From contig NZ_CP011801.1 of the NCBI RefSeq assembly GCF_001273775.1, forward strand, positions 3,512,001 to 3,576,000: a DNA stretch of 64,000 bases. Direction: 5' to 3'. The notes beneath the pieces are model-generated. The model was not told where the DNA came from. It did no database searches and saw only the letters and a list, made by a program, of their open reading frames with translations. The DNA is from Nitrospira moscoviensis (GTDB lineage: Bacteria; Nitrospirota; Nitrospiria; Nitrospirales; Nitrospiraceae). The first letter of the stretch is position 1; the number at the start of each line of letters is the position of its first letter. Below are positions 43,732 to 53,300 of the stretch, in pieces. A program made the translations under genes and the position numbers.

Positions 43732-44670
43732 ATGAACTGTACGAAGTGCAAAACCAAAGCGGTGATGAAGCTGCCTCGGCATAATGCCGCCTTCTGCAAG
43801 GCTTGCTTCAATGGATTCGTCCATGACCAGGTGGGAAAGGCCATCAAGTCGCAGAAGATGTTCAGCAAGGACGAGCGCATCCTCGTCGCGGTGTCGGGCG
43901 GCAAGGACAGTCTGGCGCTGTGGGATATTCTCCTGAAGCTGGGCTACAAGGCCGACGCCTTGTACGTCGACTTGGGGATCGGCAGCTACTCGGAACAATC
44001 GCACGCCAAGGTCATCCGGTTTGCCGAGACGGTCGCGGCTGCGCATGGCGCGACGCTGCATGTGCACACAGTCGAGCAGGAGGAGGGCGCGGGGATCAGG
44101 GAACTCGCCATGCTGGTGCATCGCCCCACCTGTTCGACATGCGGAACCATCAAACGGTATCAATTCAATCGCGCCGCGATCGAGCACCACTATGATGTCA
44201 TGGCGACCGGGCACAATCTGGATGACGAAGCCGCGCGCCTGCTGGGCAACGTATTGCACTGGCAAGAGGAATATTTGGACAAACAAGCGCCAAGCCTGCC
44301 GGCGTCGGTGGACGGATTCGCGAAGAAGGTGAAGCCGCTTTATCGCCTCACCGAGCGCGAGCTGGCCGCCTATGCCGTGCTGAACAAGATCGACTATATC
44401 GTCGAGGAATGTCCGATGGCGAAGGGCGCCAGGACGTTGCTCTACAAGGAAGTGCTGAACCGGCTGGAAACGGAATCGCCCGGCACCAAGCAGACGTTTT
44501 ATTGGGGGTTCCTGGAAAAGCAGCAGCGACGTGAATCGCCCTCGCCCACGATGGCCGAACGGGATCAATCCGCGTTGCGGCCCTGCGCGACCTGCGGCCA
44601 GCCCACGACCGCCGAGGTCTGTTCCTACTGCAAACTGATGGCCCGCGCGAAAACATCCTCGCTCTCGTGA
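43732..44670 (+). CDS. TtuA-like tRNA 2-thiolation enzyme (TtcA/Ncs6 family)
   Basis: A 312-residue PP-loop protein with SGGKDSLAL, a catalytic-type CSTCGTIKR segment, and zinc fingers at both ends (CTKCKTK...FCKAC and CATCGQ...CSYC). This is the domain plan of TtuA and its relatives, which thiolate tRNA using a sulphur carrier. The ThiS-like gene at 32327 is a possible partner. The target position in tRNA is unknown. Confidence 0.85.
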   Translation: MNCTKCKTKAVMKLPRHNAAFCKACFNGFVHDQVGKAIKSQKMFSKDERILVAVSGGKDSLALWDILLKLGYKADALYVDLGIGSYSEQSHAKVIRFAETVAAAHGATLHVHTVEQEEGAGIRELAMLVHRPTCSTCGTIKRYQFNRAAIEHHYDVMATGHNLDDEAARLLGNVLHWQEEYLDKQAPSLPASVDGFAKKVKPLYRLTERELAAYAVLNKIDYIVEECPMAKGARTLLYKEVLNRLETESPGTKQTFYWGFLEKQQRRESPSPTMAERDQSALRPCATCGQPTTAEVCSYCKLMARAKTSSLS

Positions 44671-44783
44671 CCCGCCCGCTCGTTTTGCAGATCAGTCTCC
44701 CTACCCTTGCAAAGATTTCGGACTCTCCGTAAGCTGGGTCGAGGATTGTTGATCTTTCAGGAAGCGGCTTTATCTACTGCATC

Positions 44784-45821
44784 ATGGCAACCACGTCTCG
44801 TGATTATTACCAAGTGCTCGGCGTGCCGCGGAGCGCATCGGCGGAGGACATCAAGAAGGCCTATCGTCGTTTGGCCCGCCAGTACCATCCCGACCTGCAC
44901 ACCGGCGGCAAGAAGGTCGAGATGGAGAAAAAGTTCAAGGAGCTGAACGAAGCCCACGAAGTCCTCTCCGATCCCGACAAACGAAAGAAATACGACCAGT
45001 ACGGCGCCGACTGGGAGCAGGCGGAGGCCTACGAGCGGGCACGCCAACAGGCCGGGGCCGGGGCGGGCGGCTTCGGCGGAGCGGATATGCGGGGAGGATT
45101 TGCCGGTGGCGGAGACTTCTCGGACATTTTTGAGAACCTCTTCGGTGGGCGGACGCGAGCCGGCGCCACGCGCGGCTTCGCGGTCCAGGGAGAAGATCTG
45201 GAAACCGAGGCCGACTTGACCTTGCGCGAAGTCCTGACCGGCGTGACCAAGCGGGTAACGCTTCGTGAACCGGAGTCCTGTCCCACTTGCCAGGGCGGCG
45301 GACGTCTGAAAGGACGGCCGTGCCCCACCTGCCTGGGATCCGGCTCGGTCATGGAATCGAAAACCATCGAAGTACGCATCCCGGCCGGCGTCCAGGACGG
45401 CACGCGCGTGCGGGTGGCCGGCAAAGGCCAGCCCGGCATGAATGGCGGCCGGCGGGGGGATCTGTACCTGCATGTCCACATTCTTCCGGATCCCGTCTTC
45501 CGCCAACAGGGCAGCGACCTGCATGTCACCTTGCCGGTCTGGCCCTGGGAAGCCGCACTCGGAGCAGAAGTGATGGCGCCCACGTTGGGCGAACCGGTGC
45601 GGGTGAAGATTCCCCCCGGCAGCAAAGCCGATGGCAAGCTGCGGCTGAAAGGTAAAGGTCTGCCGACCGCCGCCGGGGGCCACGGCGACCTCTTCTTGCA
45701 TCTGCATATCGTCATGCCCTCCTCTCTCTCCGATGAAGAACGCAAGCACTATGAGCAGTTGAAGCGTCTTCGTCATGATGACCCCCGCGTCGATCTCCTG
45801 GCAGCGGCCCAGCGGGGATAA
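44784..45821 (+). CDS. DnaJ-type co-chaperone with one zinc centre
   Basis: The 345-residue protein has an N-terminal J domain with the HPD motif (YHPDLH), a Gly/Phe-rich linker, a reduced zinc-finger region with two CPTC units instead of four, and two C-terminal beta domains. This half-zinc plan lies between DnaJ and CbpA. It should stimulate a DnaK ATPase. Confidence 0.88.
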   Translation: MATTSRDYYQVLGVPRSASAEDIKKAYRRLARQYHPDLHTGGKKVEMEKKFKELNEAHEVLSDPDKRKKYDQYGADWEQAEAYERARQQAGAGAGGFGGADMRGGFAGGGDFSDIFENLFGGRTRAGATRGFAVQGEDLETEADLTLREVLTGVTKRVTLREPESCPTCQGGGRLKGRPCPTCLGSGSVMESKTIEVRIPAGVQDGTRVRVAGKGQPGMNGGRRGDLYLHVHILPDPVFRQQGSDLHVTLPVWPWEAALGAEVMAPTLGEPVRVKIPPGSKADGKLRLKGKGLPTAAGGHGDLFLHLHIVMPSSLSDEERKHYEQLKRLRHDDPRVDLLAAAQRG

Positions 45822-45825
45822 GCGC

Positions 45826-46461
45826 ATGACCCTGACCGAGTATGCGCTGTTCGCCTTCAGCTCCCTCTTCGTCATCGTCGACCCCATCGCCACCGTCCCG
45901 GCTTTCGTCGCCATGACGGCGCGCTACTCCATCGGCCAGCGTTTGCGCATGGCGCGGGTCGCCTGTCTGGTGATGGTCGGCGTCCTGACGGGTTTCGCGC
46001 TGATTGGCCAGACGCTGTTCAATCTGCTCGGCATCACCCTGCCGGCCATTCAAGTCGCGGGCGCGCTGGTGCTCCTGTTGGTCGCGCTGGACATGCTGCG
46101 GGCGCAACGGTCCGCCGTGCAGGAGACGGCGGAGGAAACCGCGGCCGGGACGCACAAGGATGACATCGCCATCACGCCGCTCGCGATTCCGATGCTGGCC
46201 GGCCCGGCGGCCATTTCCACCGTGATCTTACTGGACGCCCAGGCGAAAAGTTGGACGGAACGCGGCGTGCTGCTGGCTTGCCTTGCCGCGGTCGGTCTGG
46301 CAAGCTACGTCACGCTGGCGCTGGGCGCCACCGGCGCCAAATGGCTGAACCCGATCGCGGAGAAGATCATCACCCGCCTGATGGGACTCCTGCTGGCCGC
46401 GCTGGCGATCCAGTTCCTGTTCAACGGCCTGAAAGGCGAAGGCGGGTTGTTTGTGCGATAA
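45826..46461 (+). CDS. MarC-family membrane protein
   Basis: ATG at 45826, preceded by GGGGA, begins a 211-residue, six-helix MarC/YhgN-type protein with FVIVDPIATVPAFVAMT and PLAIPMLAGPAAIS. The family's substrate is unproven. It starts just after the dnaJ-like stop. Confidence 0.82.
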   Translation: MTLTEYALFAFSSLFVIVDPIATVPAFVAMTARYSIGQRLRMARVACLVMVGVLTGFALIGQTLFNLLGITLPAIQVAGALVLLLVALDMLRAQRSAVQETAEETAAGTHKDDIAITPLAIPMLAGPAAISTVILLDAQAKSWTERGVLLACLAAVGLASYVTLALGATGAKWLNPIAEKIITRLMGLLLAALAIQFLFNGLKGEGGLFVR

Positions 46462-46500
46462 TCATCGGCGATTCGATCTTAACCACTGAAGGAGGAATTC

Positions 46501-47133
46501 ATGCTTCACCGGACTACCAGCATCCTGACAGTCGGCTTGGCCTCGACTCTGACGCTCGCGCTCGGGCTGGCCGGCGCACAGGCCAATGAATATGGCTACG
46601 GCTCCAGCGGGCATGGGAGCGGCGGCCATAGCGCCATGGGCGGCCACGGCATGGGGATGATGCACAGCAGCACCGGACACTTGATCCGGCACCTGCTGAA
46701 GCACGAAAAAGACATCGGACTGAGCGCCGAGCAAGTCGCGAAATTGAAGGAGATGCAGCTCAATTTGGATAAGACGCGGATCAAGACGGAAGCCGACATC
46801 CAGGTGGCTGAGCGCGAGCTGAAAGCCCTCACCGACGACGAAAAGTCTGACCTTGGCGCCATCGAAGCCAAACTGAAGCAAAGTGAAGATCTGCAAGTCA
46901 GCTTGCGCATGGCCTCGATCAAGGCCCGCCGCGAAGTCCTCGGCCTGTTGACGCCGGAACAGCGCGCCAAGGAGAAGGCCGAACACGAGAAGATGATGCA
47001 GCAACATAAGGACATGGGGAAAGGCAAAGGCCATGGCACGAGCTCGCACGGCGCGAATCCCCATGGGACCAACCCGCATAAGGGCTCGGGCAGCGCGGCG
47101 CCTTCCTCTCCGGGAGGCATGTCCGTTCAGTAA
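46501..47133 (+). CDS. Spy/CpxP-like His-rich periplasmic protein
   Basis: A signal peptide is followed by a Gly/His/Met-rich segment and then a long helical region with LSAEQVAKLKEM and LTPEQRAKEKA, the LTxxQ-type signature of Spy/CpxP periplasmic chaperones and metal sensors. The His/Met stretches suggest metal binding. A strong GGAGGAATTC site precedes the ATG. Confidence 0.72.
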   Translation: MLHRTTSILTVGLASTLTLALGLAGAQANEYGYGSSGHGSGGHSAMGGHGMGMMHSSTGHLIRHLLKHEKDIGLSAEQVAKLKEMQLNLDKTRIKTEADIQVAERELKALTDDEKSDLGAIEAKLKQSEDLQVSLRMASIKARREVLGLLTPEQRAKEKAEHEKMMQQHKDMGKGKGHGTSSHGANPHGTNPHKGSGSAAPSSPGGMSVQ

Positions 47134-47160
47134 CGGGATCTTACAACCAGGAGGGGCCTC

Positions 47161-47514
47161 ATGAAATCGGTCATTGTTATCCTCACGCTCGCAGTCGGAA
47201 CAGTGTTGGCTCTGGGCACGCCGGCCTGGAGTGACAAGAAGAAAGACAAGGAAGGCGACATTGCGCAGATGGCGAAAGACGCCACCGTGACGATCGAGCA
47301 GGCGATCAAAACCGCCGTCGAGAAAGTGCCCGGGACGGTGGTGGAAGCCGAATTGGAAAAGAAGCATGACAAGACGGTCTGGGAAGTGGAAGTGCTGGGA
47401 ACGGACGGTGCGGTGACGGAAGTGCATATCGATGCCGCGACGGGCGCCGTGATCGATACTGAGGCAAAGGCCAAGAAGGGCGAGCACAAGAAGGACGGCA
47501 AGAAAGGAAAGTAG
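47161..47514 (+). CDS. Secreted PepSY-domain protein
   Basis: A signal peptide ends near TPAWS, followed by a PepSY-like fold (TIEQAIKTAVEKVPGTVVEAELE, VHIDAATGAVID) and a Lys-rich tail. PepSY domains are often periplasmic inhibitors or ligand-binding modules. It follows the Spy-like gene with its own AGGAGGGG site and is probably co-expressed. Confidence 0.75.
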   Translation: MKSVIVILTLAVGTVLALGTPAWSDKKKDKEGDIAQMAKDATVTIEQAIKTAVEKVPGTVVEAELEKKHDKTVWEVEVLGTDGAVTEVHIDAATGAVIDTEAKAKKGEHKKDGKKGK

Positions 47515-47518
47515 GGGC

Positions 47519-49192
47519 ATGTCGAAGGAGTTGAAGCTGAAGAGTCACGACTTGTTGGTGGGACCGGGACGGGCGCCGGCCCGCGCCATGCTGAAGGCGG
47601 TCGGGTTCACGGATGAAGACTTGGCGAAACCCATCGTCGGTGTCGCCAACACGTGGATCGAAGTCATGCCGTGCAACTTCCATCTGCGCCGGTTGTCCGA
47701 GCGGGTGAAGGCCGGCATCAGGGCGGCCGGGGGCACGCCGATCGAGTACAACACCATCGCCGTGTCCGACGGCATCTCGATGGGCACAGAGGGCATGAAA
47801 GCCTCGCTCATCAGCCGGGAAGTCATCGCCGATTCGATCGAGCTGGTCGCGCGGGGCCATTTGTTCGATGCCGTGGTGGCTCTGTCCGGCTGCGACAAGA
47901 CGATTCCCGGGACTGTCATGGCGTTGGCGCGGCTCAATCTGCCGTCGCTCATGCTCTACGGCGGATCGATCATGCCGGGGACGTTTCAAGGCCATGACGT
48001 GACAATTCAGGATGTCTTCGAAGCGGTCGGCAAACATGCCTCGGGCAAGATGACGAATGAGGAGCTGAAGGACCTCGAAGACCACGCCTGTCCCGGTCCG
48101 GGAGCCTGCGGCGGACAATTCACCGCGAACACGATGGCGATCGCCTTCGAGTTTCTCGGGATGTCACCGATGGGACGCAACGGCGTACCGGCGATGGACG
48201 TCCACAAAGACGACGTGGCCTTTGAGTGCGGCAAGATGGTCATGGAGCTGCTCAAGAACGATCTGCGGCCCAAGCAGATCATCACCCGCAAATCCATCGA
48301 GAATGCCATCGCGGCGGTTGCCACAACCGGCGGCTCCACCAATGCCGTGCTCCATCTACTCGCCATCGCTCGCGAAGCCGGCGTGAAATTGACCATCGAC
48401 GACTTCGACAAGATCAATCGCAAAGTGCCGCTGCTCGCCGATCTCAAACCGGGCGGCCGGTTCACCGCGGCGGATTTATTCCAAGCCGGCGGGACCACGC
48501 TGGTGGCGAAACGCCTTCTCGACGCCGGCCTGTTGCATGCCAATCTACCGACCGTCACCGGCCGCACGATCGGAGAAGAAGCACGGGACGCCAAGGAGAG
48601 GGACGGGCAACAAGTCCTGCGGCCCCTGTCCAATCCCATCAAGCCGACCGGCGGGTTGGTGATCCTCAAAGGAAACTTGGCGCCCGACGGCTGCGTCGTC
48701 AAAGTCGCCGGCCATTCGATGATGAAGTTCGAAGGGCCGGCCAAGGTGTACGACCGGGAAGAAGATGCGTTTGTCGCGGTGAAGGCCGGACAGATCAAAG
48801 CCGGCGATGTCGTGGTGATCCGGTATGAGGGTCCGTCAGGGGGGCCCGGCATGCGAGAGATGCTCGGAGTCACGGCGGCCATCGTGGGGGCAGGACTCGG
48901 CGATTCGGTCGCCCTGCTGACCGATGGCCGGTTTTCCGGCGCCACGCATGGTTTGATGGCGGGGCACGTGGCCCCGGAAGCCGTGAGAGGCGGACCCATC
49001 GCGGCCGTGAAGAACGGCGACCGCATTACATTCGATATCGCCAAACGCCGGCTGGATGTGGCCTTGTCGCAGAAGGAGATCGCAGCGAGGCTGAAAAAAG
49101 TGAAACAGCCCGTACCTCGCTATCGATCCGGCGTGATGGCGAAATATGCGCGCCATGTTTCGTCGGCCTCGGAGGGCGCCGTGACGAGCTGA
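47519..49192 (+). CDS. ilvD: Dihydroxy-acid dehydratase
   Basis: This 557-residue enzyme has cluster-ligand cysteines C52 (MPCNFH), C124 (SGCDKT) and C195 (GACGGQF), as in IlvD. It removes water from dihydroxy-acids in valine, leucine and isoleucine synthesis. It begins four bases after the PepSY stop and ends before a bidirectional terminator. Confidence 0.96.
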   Translation: MSKELKLKSHDLLVGPGRAPARAMLKAVGFTDEDLAKPIVGVANTWIEVMPCNFHLRRLSERVKAGIRAAGGTPIEYNTIAVSDGISMGTEGMKASLISREVIADSIELVARGHLFDAVVALSGCDKTIPGTVMALARLNLPSLMLYGGSIMPGTFQGHDVTIQDVFEAVGKHASGKMTNEELKDLEDHACPGPGACGGQFTANTMAIAFEFLGMSPMGRNGVPAMDVHKDDVAFECGKMVMELLKNDLRPKQIITRKSIENAIAAVATTGGSTNAVLHLLAIAREAGVKLTIDDFDKINRKVPLLADLKPGGRFTAADLFQAGGTTLVAKRLLDAGLLHANLPTVTGRTIGEEARDAKERDGQQVLRPLSNPIKPTGGLVILKGNLAPDGCVVKVAGHSMMKFEGPAKVYDREEDAFVAVKAGQIKAGDVVVIRYEGPSGGPGMREMLGVTAAIVGAGLGDSVALLTDGRFSGATHGLMAGHVAPEAVRGGPIAAVKNGDRITFDIAKRRLDVALSQKEIAARLKKVKQPVPRYRSGVMAKYARHVSSASEGAVTS

Positions 49193-49208
49193 CCGATCCC
49201 CGGTTTCA

Positions 49209-49258
49209 ACCAAGACAAAGGGGCAAGGCCGAATCCGGCCTTGCCCCTTTGTCTTGGT
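49209..49258. terminator. Strong bidirectional terminator
   Basis: Perfect 23-base inverted arms (49209-49231 and 49236-49258) enclose a four-base loop between the convergent ilvD and protease genes; each end has an AAAG/CTTT stretch. Confidence 0.85.
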
Positions 49259-49277
49259 GCTCTATTGCCTCGAGACC

Positions 49278-50276
49278 TTATCGCCCTTTCATTTTCCCTC
49301 TCATCTCGGTAATCATGTTTTCCAGATCGGCTTCCGCCTTGCTCCGCTCGCTCAGGAGTTGGTCGAGATTGTATGGCCGGGCCGGCATGGGAGGTTCAGT
49401 TGGAGCCGGCTTGACGGAGGGCCCCATCGTGGTTCCCGGCTTTGGTGAAGTCGTGGCTTGAGGCGCTGAAGTCGATGGTGCCGTAGACACTGGCGGTGGT
49501 GTTTCAGCCGCCGCTTTCGTCGAGGAGGACGCGGCTTGCGCCGCGGAAGCGGTGCCGGTCACGCCCTGCTCGCTAAGCCACTGTCTGGCGACCGTCGATT
49601 TGAGCGAGAAACTGATGCTGGTGATGGGCAAACCGTCCGGGGCCACGCGGGCAATCGCCGTGTTCACCCCGACCATACGGCCTTCGCTATCGACGAGGGG
49701 TCCCCCGGAGTTCCCCCGGTTCAGGCCCGTTTCCGTCTGGAAAACATGCTTGCCTTTCACGCCGTTGAAATTATCGACTTCCGCGCTGATCACTCCGGTG
49801 GTCAAGGTCCACAAGCCGCCCTGCTCCGGATGGCCGATCGCAATGACTCGATCGCCGATTCTGGTCCGTTCCGAGTCGCTCAAGTCGATCACGGGAAACG
49901 GCCCTCTGACCCCTTCCAATTTTAGTAACGCCAGATCCAGCGGCGATGAATAGGCGAGGACCCGCGCCTTCGCCATACGGGACAGATCCACCTTCGTATC
50001 CCCTGTCACTCTGCCGGGTTTCAAGAACACGGATAATCGCGGATAGGGTTTTCCGGTCTTTTCCTCGATGACCACATGCGCGTTGGTGAGCACCAACCCG
50101 TCCGCCTGTATGATGGAGCCGGTGCCGCCGCTGCCGCTCTTCCCGCTCTCCGGATGCCCCATGACCATGACGACCGCGGGCGAGGTCTGCTCGTAAATCT
50201 CCCGTGGGCTGAGCTCTTTTGCCTGCGCCAGGCCGGCCAACAGCCCCAGGATGAGTCCCGCAGAGATCAGTCTCAT
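49278..50276 (-). CDS. HtrA-like periplasmic serine protease (no PDZ)
   Basis: ATG at 50276 has AGGAG seven bases upstream and a signal peptide (LGLLAGLAQA). The catalytic triad is H67 (TNAHVV), D114 (SSPLDLALL) and S190 (RGNSGGPL), as in trypsin-like HtrA/DegP proteases. No PDZ domain follows; instead there is a Pro/Ala-rich linker and a short coiled coil. It likely works on misfolded or specific envelope proteins. Confidence 0.88.
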   Translation of the reverse strand: MRLISAGLILGLLAGLAQAKELSPREIYEQTSPAVVMVMGHPESGKSGSGGTGSIIQADGLVLTNAHVVIEEKTGKPYPRLSVFLKPGRVTGDTKVDLSRMAKARVLAYSSPLDLALLKLEGVRGPFPVIDLSDSERTRIGDRVIAIGHPEQGGLWTLTTGVISAEVDNFNGVKGKHVFQTETGLNRGNSGGPLVDSEGRMVGVNTAIARVAPDGLPITSISFSLKSTVARQWLSEQGVTGTASAAQAASSSTKAAAETPPPVSTAPSTSAPQATTSPKPGTTMGPSVKPAPTEPPMPARPYNLDQLLSERSKAEADLENMITEMRGKMKGR

Positions 50277-50352
50277 GGCATTCTCCTGTTGAGACGAATG
50301 AACCGCCTTACCGGTCTTCAACGACCGGATCGGCCGATGGGTGACGGGCGCG

Positions 50353-51471
50353 CTATGAACGCCGATAGAACTGAGCGATCGTCTCGACGACATAGCCAAG
50401 CTGATCGTCCGACAATTCGGCATAAATCGGGAGAGAGAGGACCTGCTCAGCCGCCTGCTCCGAGACCGGAAACGAGCCTTTCTGGTAGCCCAAGCTCTTG
50501 TAGCAATTTTGGAGGTGCATCGGGAGTGGATAGTAAATCTCGGTACCGACCCCTTTTTCTTTGAGATAGGCACGCAGATCATCGCGCCGGGAGACGCGGA
50601 TCGTATATTGATTGTAGACGTGGAAATTGCTGGGATGGACCGCGGGGAGCGTTACATGGTCCAAGAGCCCTGCTTGTTTGAACAACTGCTCATACCGAAC
50701 CGCATTGCGGCGCCGGCCCTCGGCCCACTGATCCAGATACTTGAGCTTGATGTGCAGGACAACGGCCTGGAGCGCGTCCAAACGGCTGTTGATGCCGATC
50801 GCCTCATGCAGATAACGTACGCGACTGCCATGCACTCGTAACATGGAGAGGGAATCCGCCAGCGCCTGATCGTTCGTCGTGATCATTCCTCCGTCCCCGA
50901 AGCCGCCAAGATTCTTCGATGGGAAAAAGCTGAAGCAACCGGTGGCTCCGAGCACGCCTGCCCGGACGTCGTTCTGTGCCGCGCCGATGGCTTGGCAAGC
51001 ATCCTCGATTACCGGAATCTTCTTGCCTTTGGCAATCCCATTAATGGCCGCCATGTCCGCGCACTGACCGAAGAGATGGACGGGAATGATGGCTTTCGTT
51101 CTCGGTGTAATCGCCTGTTCCAGCCTGGCAGAATCGAGGTTGAACGTGTCCGGCTGAATGTCCACAAACACCGGCTTGGCGCCGAGCCGGGAGATGGCTC
51201 CAGCTGTCGCAAAGAACGTGAACGGGACAGTGATGACCTCGTCGCCGTGCCCCACCCCCAGCGCCATCAACGAGAGCAAAAGGGCATCGCTCCCCGACGC
51301 GCATCCGATCGCATAGCGCGCTCCGGTATACCGGGCCATCGCCTCCTCAAACGCCACCACGCGAGGGCCCAACACAAACCCCTGTTCGTCGCAGATCGAT
51401 TCGATGGCCGAAAGAATCTCCGCACGGAGTGGCTTGAATTGGGCTTTGAGATCGAGAAGGGGAATGTTCAT
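50353..51471 (-). CDS. DegT/DnrJ/EryC1-type sugar aminotransferase
   Basis: ATG at 51471 (MNIPLLDLKAQF) starts a 372-residue PLP enzyme with the lysine K186 in FFPSKNLGGFGDGG. It transaminates a nucleotide-keto-sugar for a surface glycan. No other glycan synthesis genes lie beside it here, so the product is unknown. Confidence 0.9.
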   Translation of the reverse strand: MNIPLLDLKAQFKPLRAEILSAIESICDEQGFVLGPRVVAFEEAMARYTGARYAIGCASGSDALLLSLMALGVGHGDEVITVPFTFFATAGAISRLGAKPVFVDIQPDTFNLDSARLEQAITPRTKAIIPVHLFGQCADMAAINGIAKGKKIPVIEDACQAIGAAQNDVRAGVLGATGCFSFFPSKNLGGFGDGGMITTNDQALADSLSMLRVHGSRVRYLHEAIGINSRLDALQAVVLHIKLKYLDQWAEGRRRNAVRYEQLFKQAGLLDHVTLPAVHPSNFHVYNQYTIRVSRRDDLRAYLKEKGVGTEIYYPLPMHLQNCYKSLGYQKGSFPVSEQAAEQVLSLPIYAELSDDQLGYVVETIAQFYRRS

Positions 51472-51567
51472 TTCAGCCTTGTTCGTCGGACCATAGTGGC
51501 CAGAGCAAGATGAATACCTTGGACGGAATATCTTTGCAAGCACAGAATGCAAACTTTGGCGATACGG

Positions 51568-52329
51568 CTAACGAAAGTCCCGGCGCTGGAAGATGATGCT
51601 GGCCGACAGAAGAAGGAAGGTGACATAGGTGAGCCCGTACAGGACAATCAGCAACAGGTCAGATGTGGACACCTCCAGATGGTGGACGACGTGTCCTTTC
51701 AGGTTAAAGCGTTCCAGATTGGGCAGAACATAGTAGAGGCCGTTCATGACAGCCTGCATCCCCTCGCCCATCTTTTCGGCAAACGTCTTGAGATCCGCGG
51801 TGAGGTGGCCGATGACATAGGTGGCTAAGGTAAAGATCGCACTCAATGTCGCACTGGTGAAGGTCGAGCAGAGTAATGCCACCGCGGTGACTACCATGCA
51901 TTCGAGCAGGATCAAGCCGATCGCCTTGAACAGTACCGCCTCAATCGGCACGTTTTGGGCCAACAAGACCGCTAGCAGTCCTGCCGTCATGATGGTCAAA
52001 TTCACAAAGAGCGTGATAGTGAGCCCGATGTACTTGCCTAACAGGAACTCGTACCGTGCCACCGGTTTCGACACAATAGTGTAAATCGTCTTCTTCTCGA
52101 TTTCCTTATTGACCAGACCAATGCCGACGAAAATAGCGATGAGAACGCTAAATATATTCGTGCTTGCTAAGCCGACATCCAGCAGCAACCGGTGAAACTC
52201 GCCCAATGTGAGCCGCATCAACAGAAGCGAACTCCCGATCATTAGCAGAGCGAACACCAGCAAATTGTAGAGCAGTTTATCTCGGAGGTTTTCACGGAAC
52301 GTATTGAGCGCGATCGACAGGACCTTCAT
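51568..52329 (-). CDS. ABC transporter permease (PilI-like position)
   Basis: A six-helix, 253-residue ABC-2-type membrane protein. Its ATG overlaps the ATPase stop by four bases (ATGA). Together with the ATPase and the TPR protein next to pilA it has the order of a PilGHI-type transporter, though sequence proof of that role is not available here. Confidence 0.82.
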   Translation of the reverse strand: MKVLSIALNTFRENLRDKLLYNLLVFALLMIGSSLLLMRLTLGEFHRLLLDVGLASTNIFSVLIAIFVGIGLVNKEIEKKTIYTIVSKPVARYEFLLGKYIGLTITLFVNLTIMTAGLLAVLLAQNVPIEAVLFKAIGLILLECMVVTAVALLCSTFTSATLSAIFTLATYVIGHLTADLKTFAEKMGEGMQAVMNGLYYVLPNLERFNLKGHVVHHLEVSTSDLLLIVLYGLTYVTFLLLSASIIFQRRDFR

Positions 52330-53291
52330 ACGTGTACCTCGCCCACTTGCTGAACTCTATGGGCTTCTTTGACAAAGAGGTCTTCGAGCGAGGCCTTGTG
52401 GGGCACCAGCGATACTAGCTTGGCCCTGTTCGCTCGCAATACATCCAAAGCCTCATCGACATCCCGCTGAGCGTTCAAGACAGCCAGGACCCGCTCCCCG
52501 TGAAGCACGACTTTCGTCGCGAGCGACCGCAGTTGTTCGATCCCTCCTGAGGAGAGACGGTCCACCACCATCTCCACTTCCTGGGTGGCGCCCCGCTCGA
52601 TCAAATCGGCCACTTCGCCGCACGCCACCAACTTGCCCTTCATAATCATAGCGACACGGTCGCACAACATCTCCGCATCGTGCAGAATATGAGAACTGAA
52701 CATCACAGTCTTGCCGGCTTCTTTGAGACGCAAAATTAGATCCCGCACTTCCTTGCGCCCGATCGGATCCAGGCCTGACATCGGTTCATCCAGAATGACC
52801 AATTCGGGGTCGTTGATTAAGGCCTGGGCGATGCCGACCCGCTGCAACATACCCTTGGAAAATTTCCGCAGTTGCAAGTCACAGGCATGGGTCATTCCTA
52901 CCAACTCCAGTAATTCGTCGACGCGCTTGTTAAGTGTGGCTCCCCACAGACCGAACAGATGCCCATAGAATGCCAGAAATTCCCGGCTTGTGAGATAGTC
53001 ATAAAAGTAGGGGGACTCCGGGAGAAAGCCGAGTTTGGCCTTGGCATTGGGATCTCCGACTGGGTGGCCGAACAGTTGCGCGTCTCCGCTGGTCGGATAA
53101 ATCAACCCCATAAGCATTTTCAATGTTGTCGTCTTGCCAGCGCCGTTCGGCCCAAGAAATCCGAAGACCTCTCCCTTTCGAACCTCTAAGGACAATCCCT
53201 CCACCGCGACGACACGACGCCCCCAGAAGCCCACACGAAACACCTTTCGCAGGGCTTCCGTCTGCACAACATGTTTAGTTTCGTTCTGCAT
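52326..53291 (-). CDS. ABC transporter ATP-binding protein (PilH-like position)
   Basis: The 321-residue ATPase has Walker A GPNGAGKTTTLK, the signature FSKGMLQRVG (SKGM in place of SGGQ) and Walker B LVILDEPMSGLDP. It drives the permease encoded by the overlapping next gene. Location by pilA suggests a role in pilus or surface export. Confidence 0.9.
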   Translation of the reverse strand: MQNETKHVVQTEALRKVFRVGFWGRRVVAVEGLSLEVRKGEVFGFLGPNGAGKTTTLKMLMGLIYPTSGDAQLFGHPVGDPNAKAKLGFLPESPYFYDYLTSREFLAFYGHLFGLWGATLNKRVDELLELVGMTHACDLQLRKFSKGMLQRVGIAQALINDPELVILDEPMSGLDPIGRKEVRDLILRLKEAGKTVMFSSHILHDAEMLCDRVAMIMKGKLVACGEVADLIERGATQEVEMVVDRLSSGGIEQLRSLATKVVLHGERVLAVLNAQRDVDEALDVLRANRAKLVSLVPHKASLEDLFVKEAHRVQQVGEVHV

Positions 53292-53300
53292 CTTGATCGC

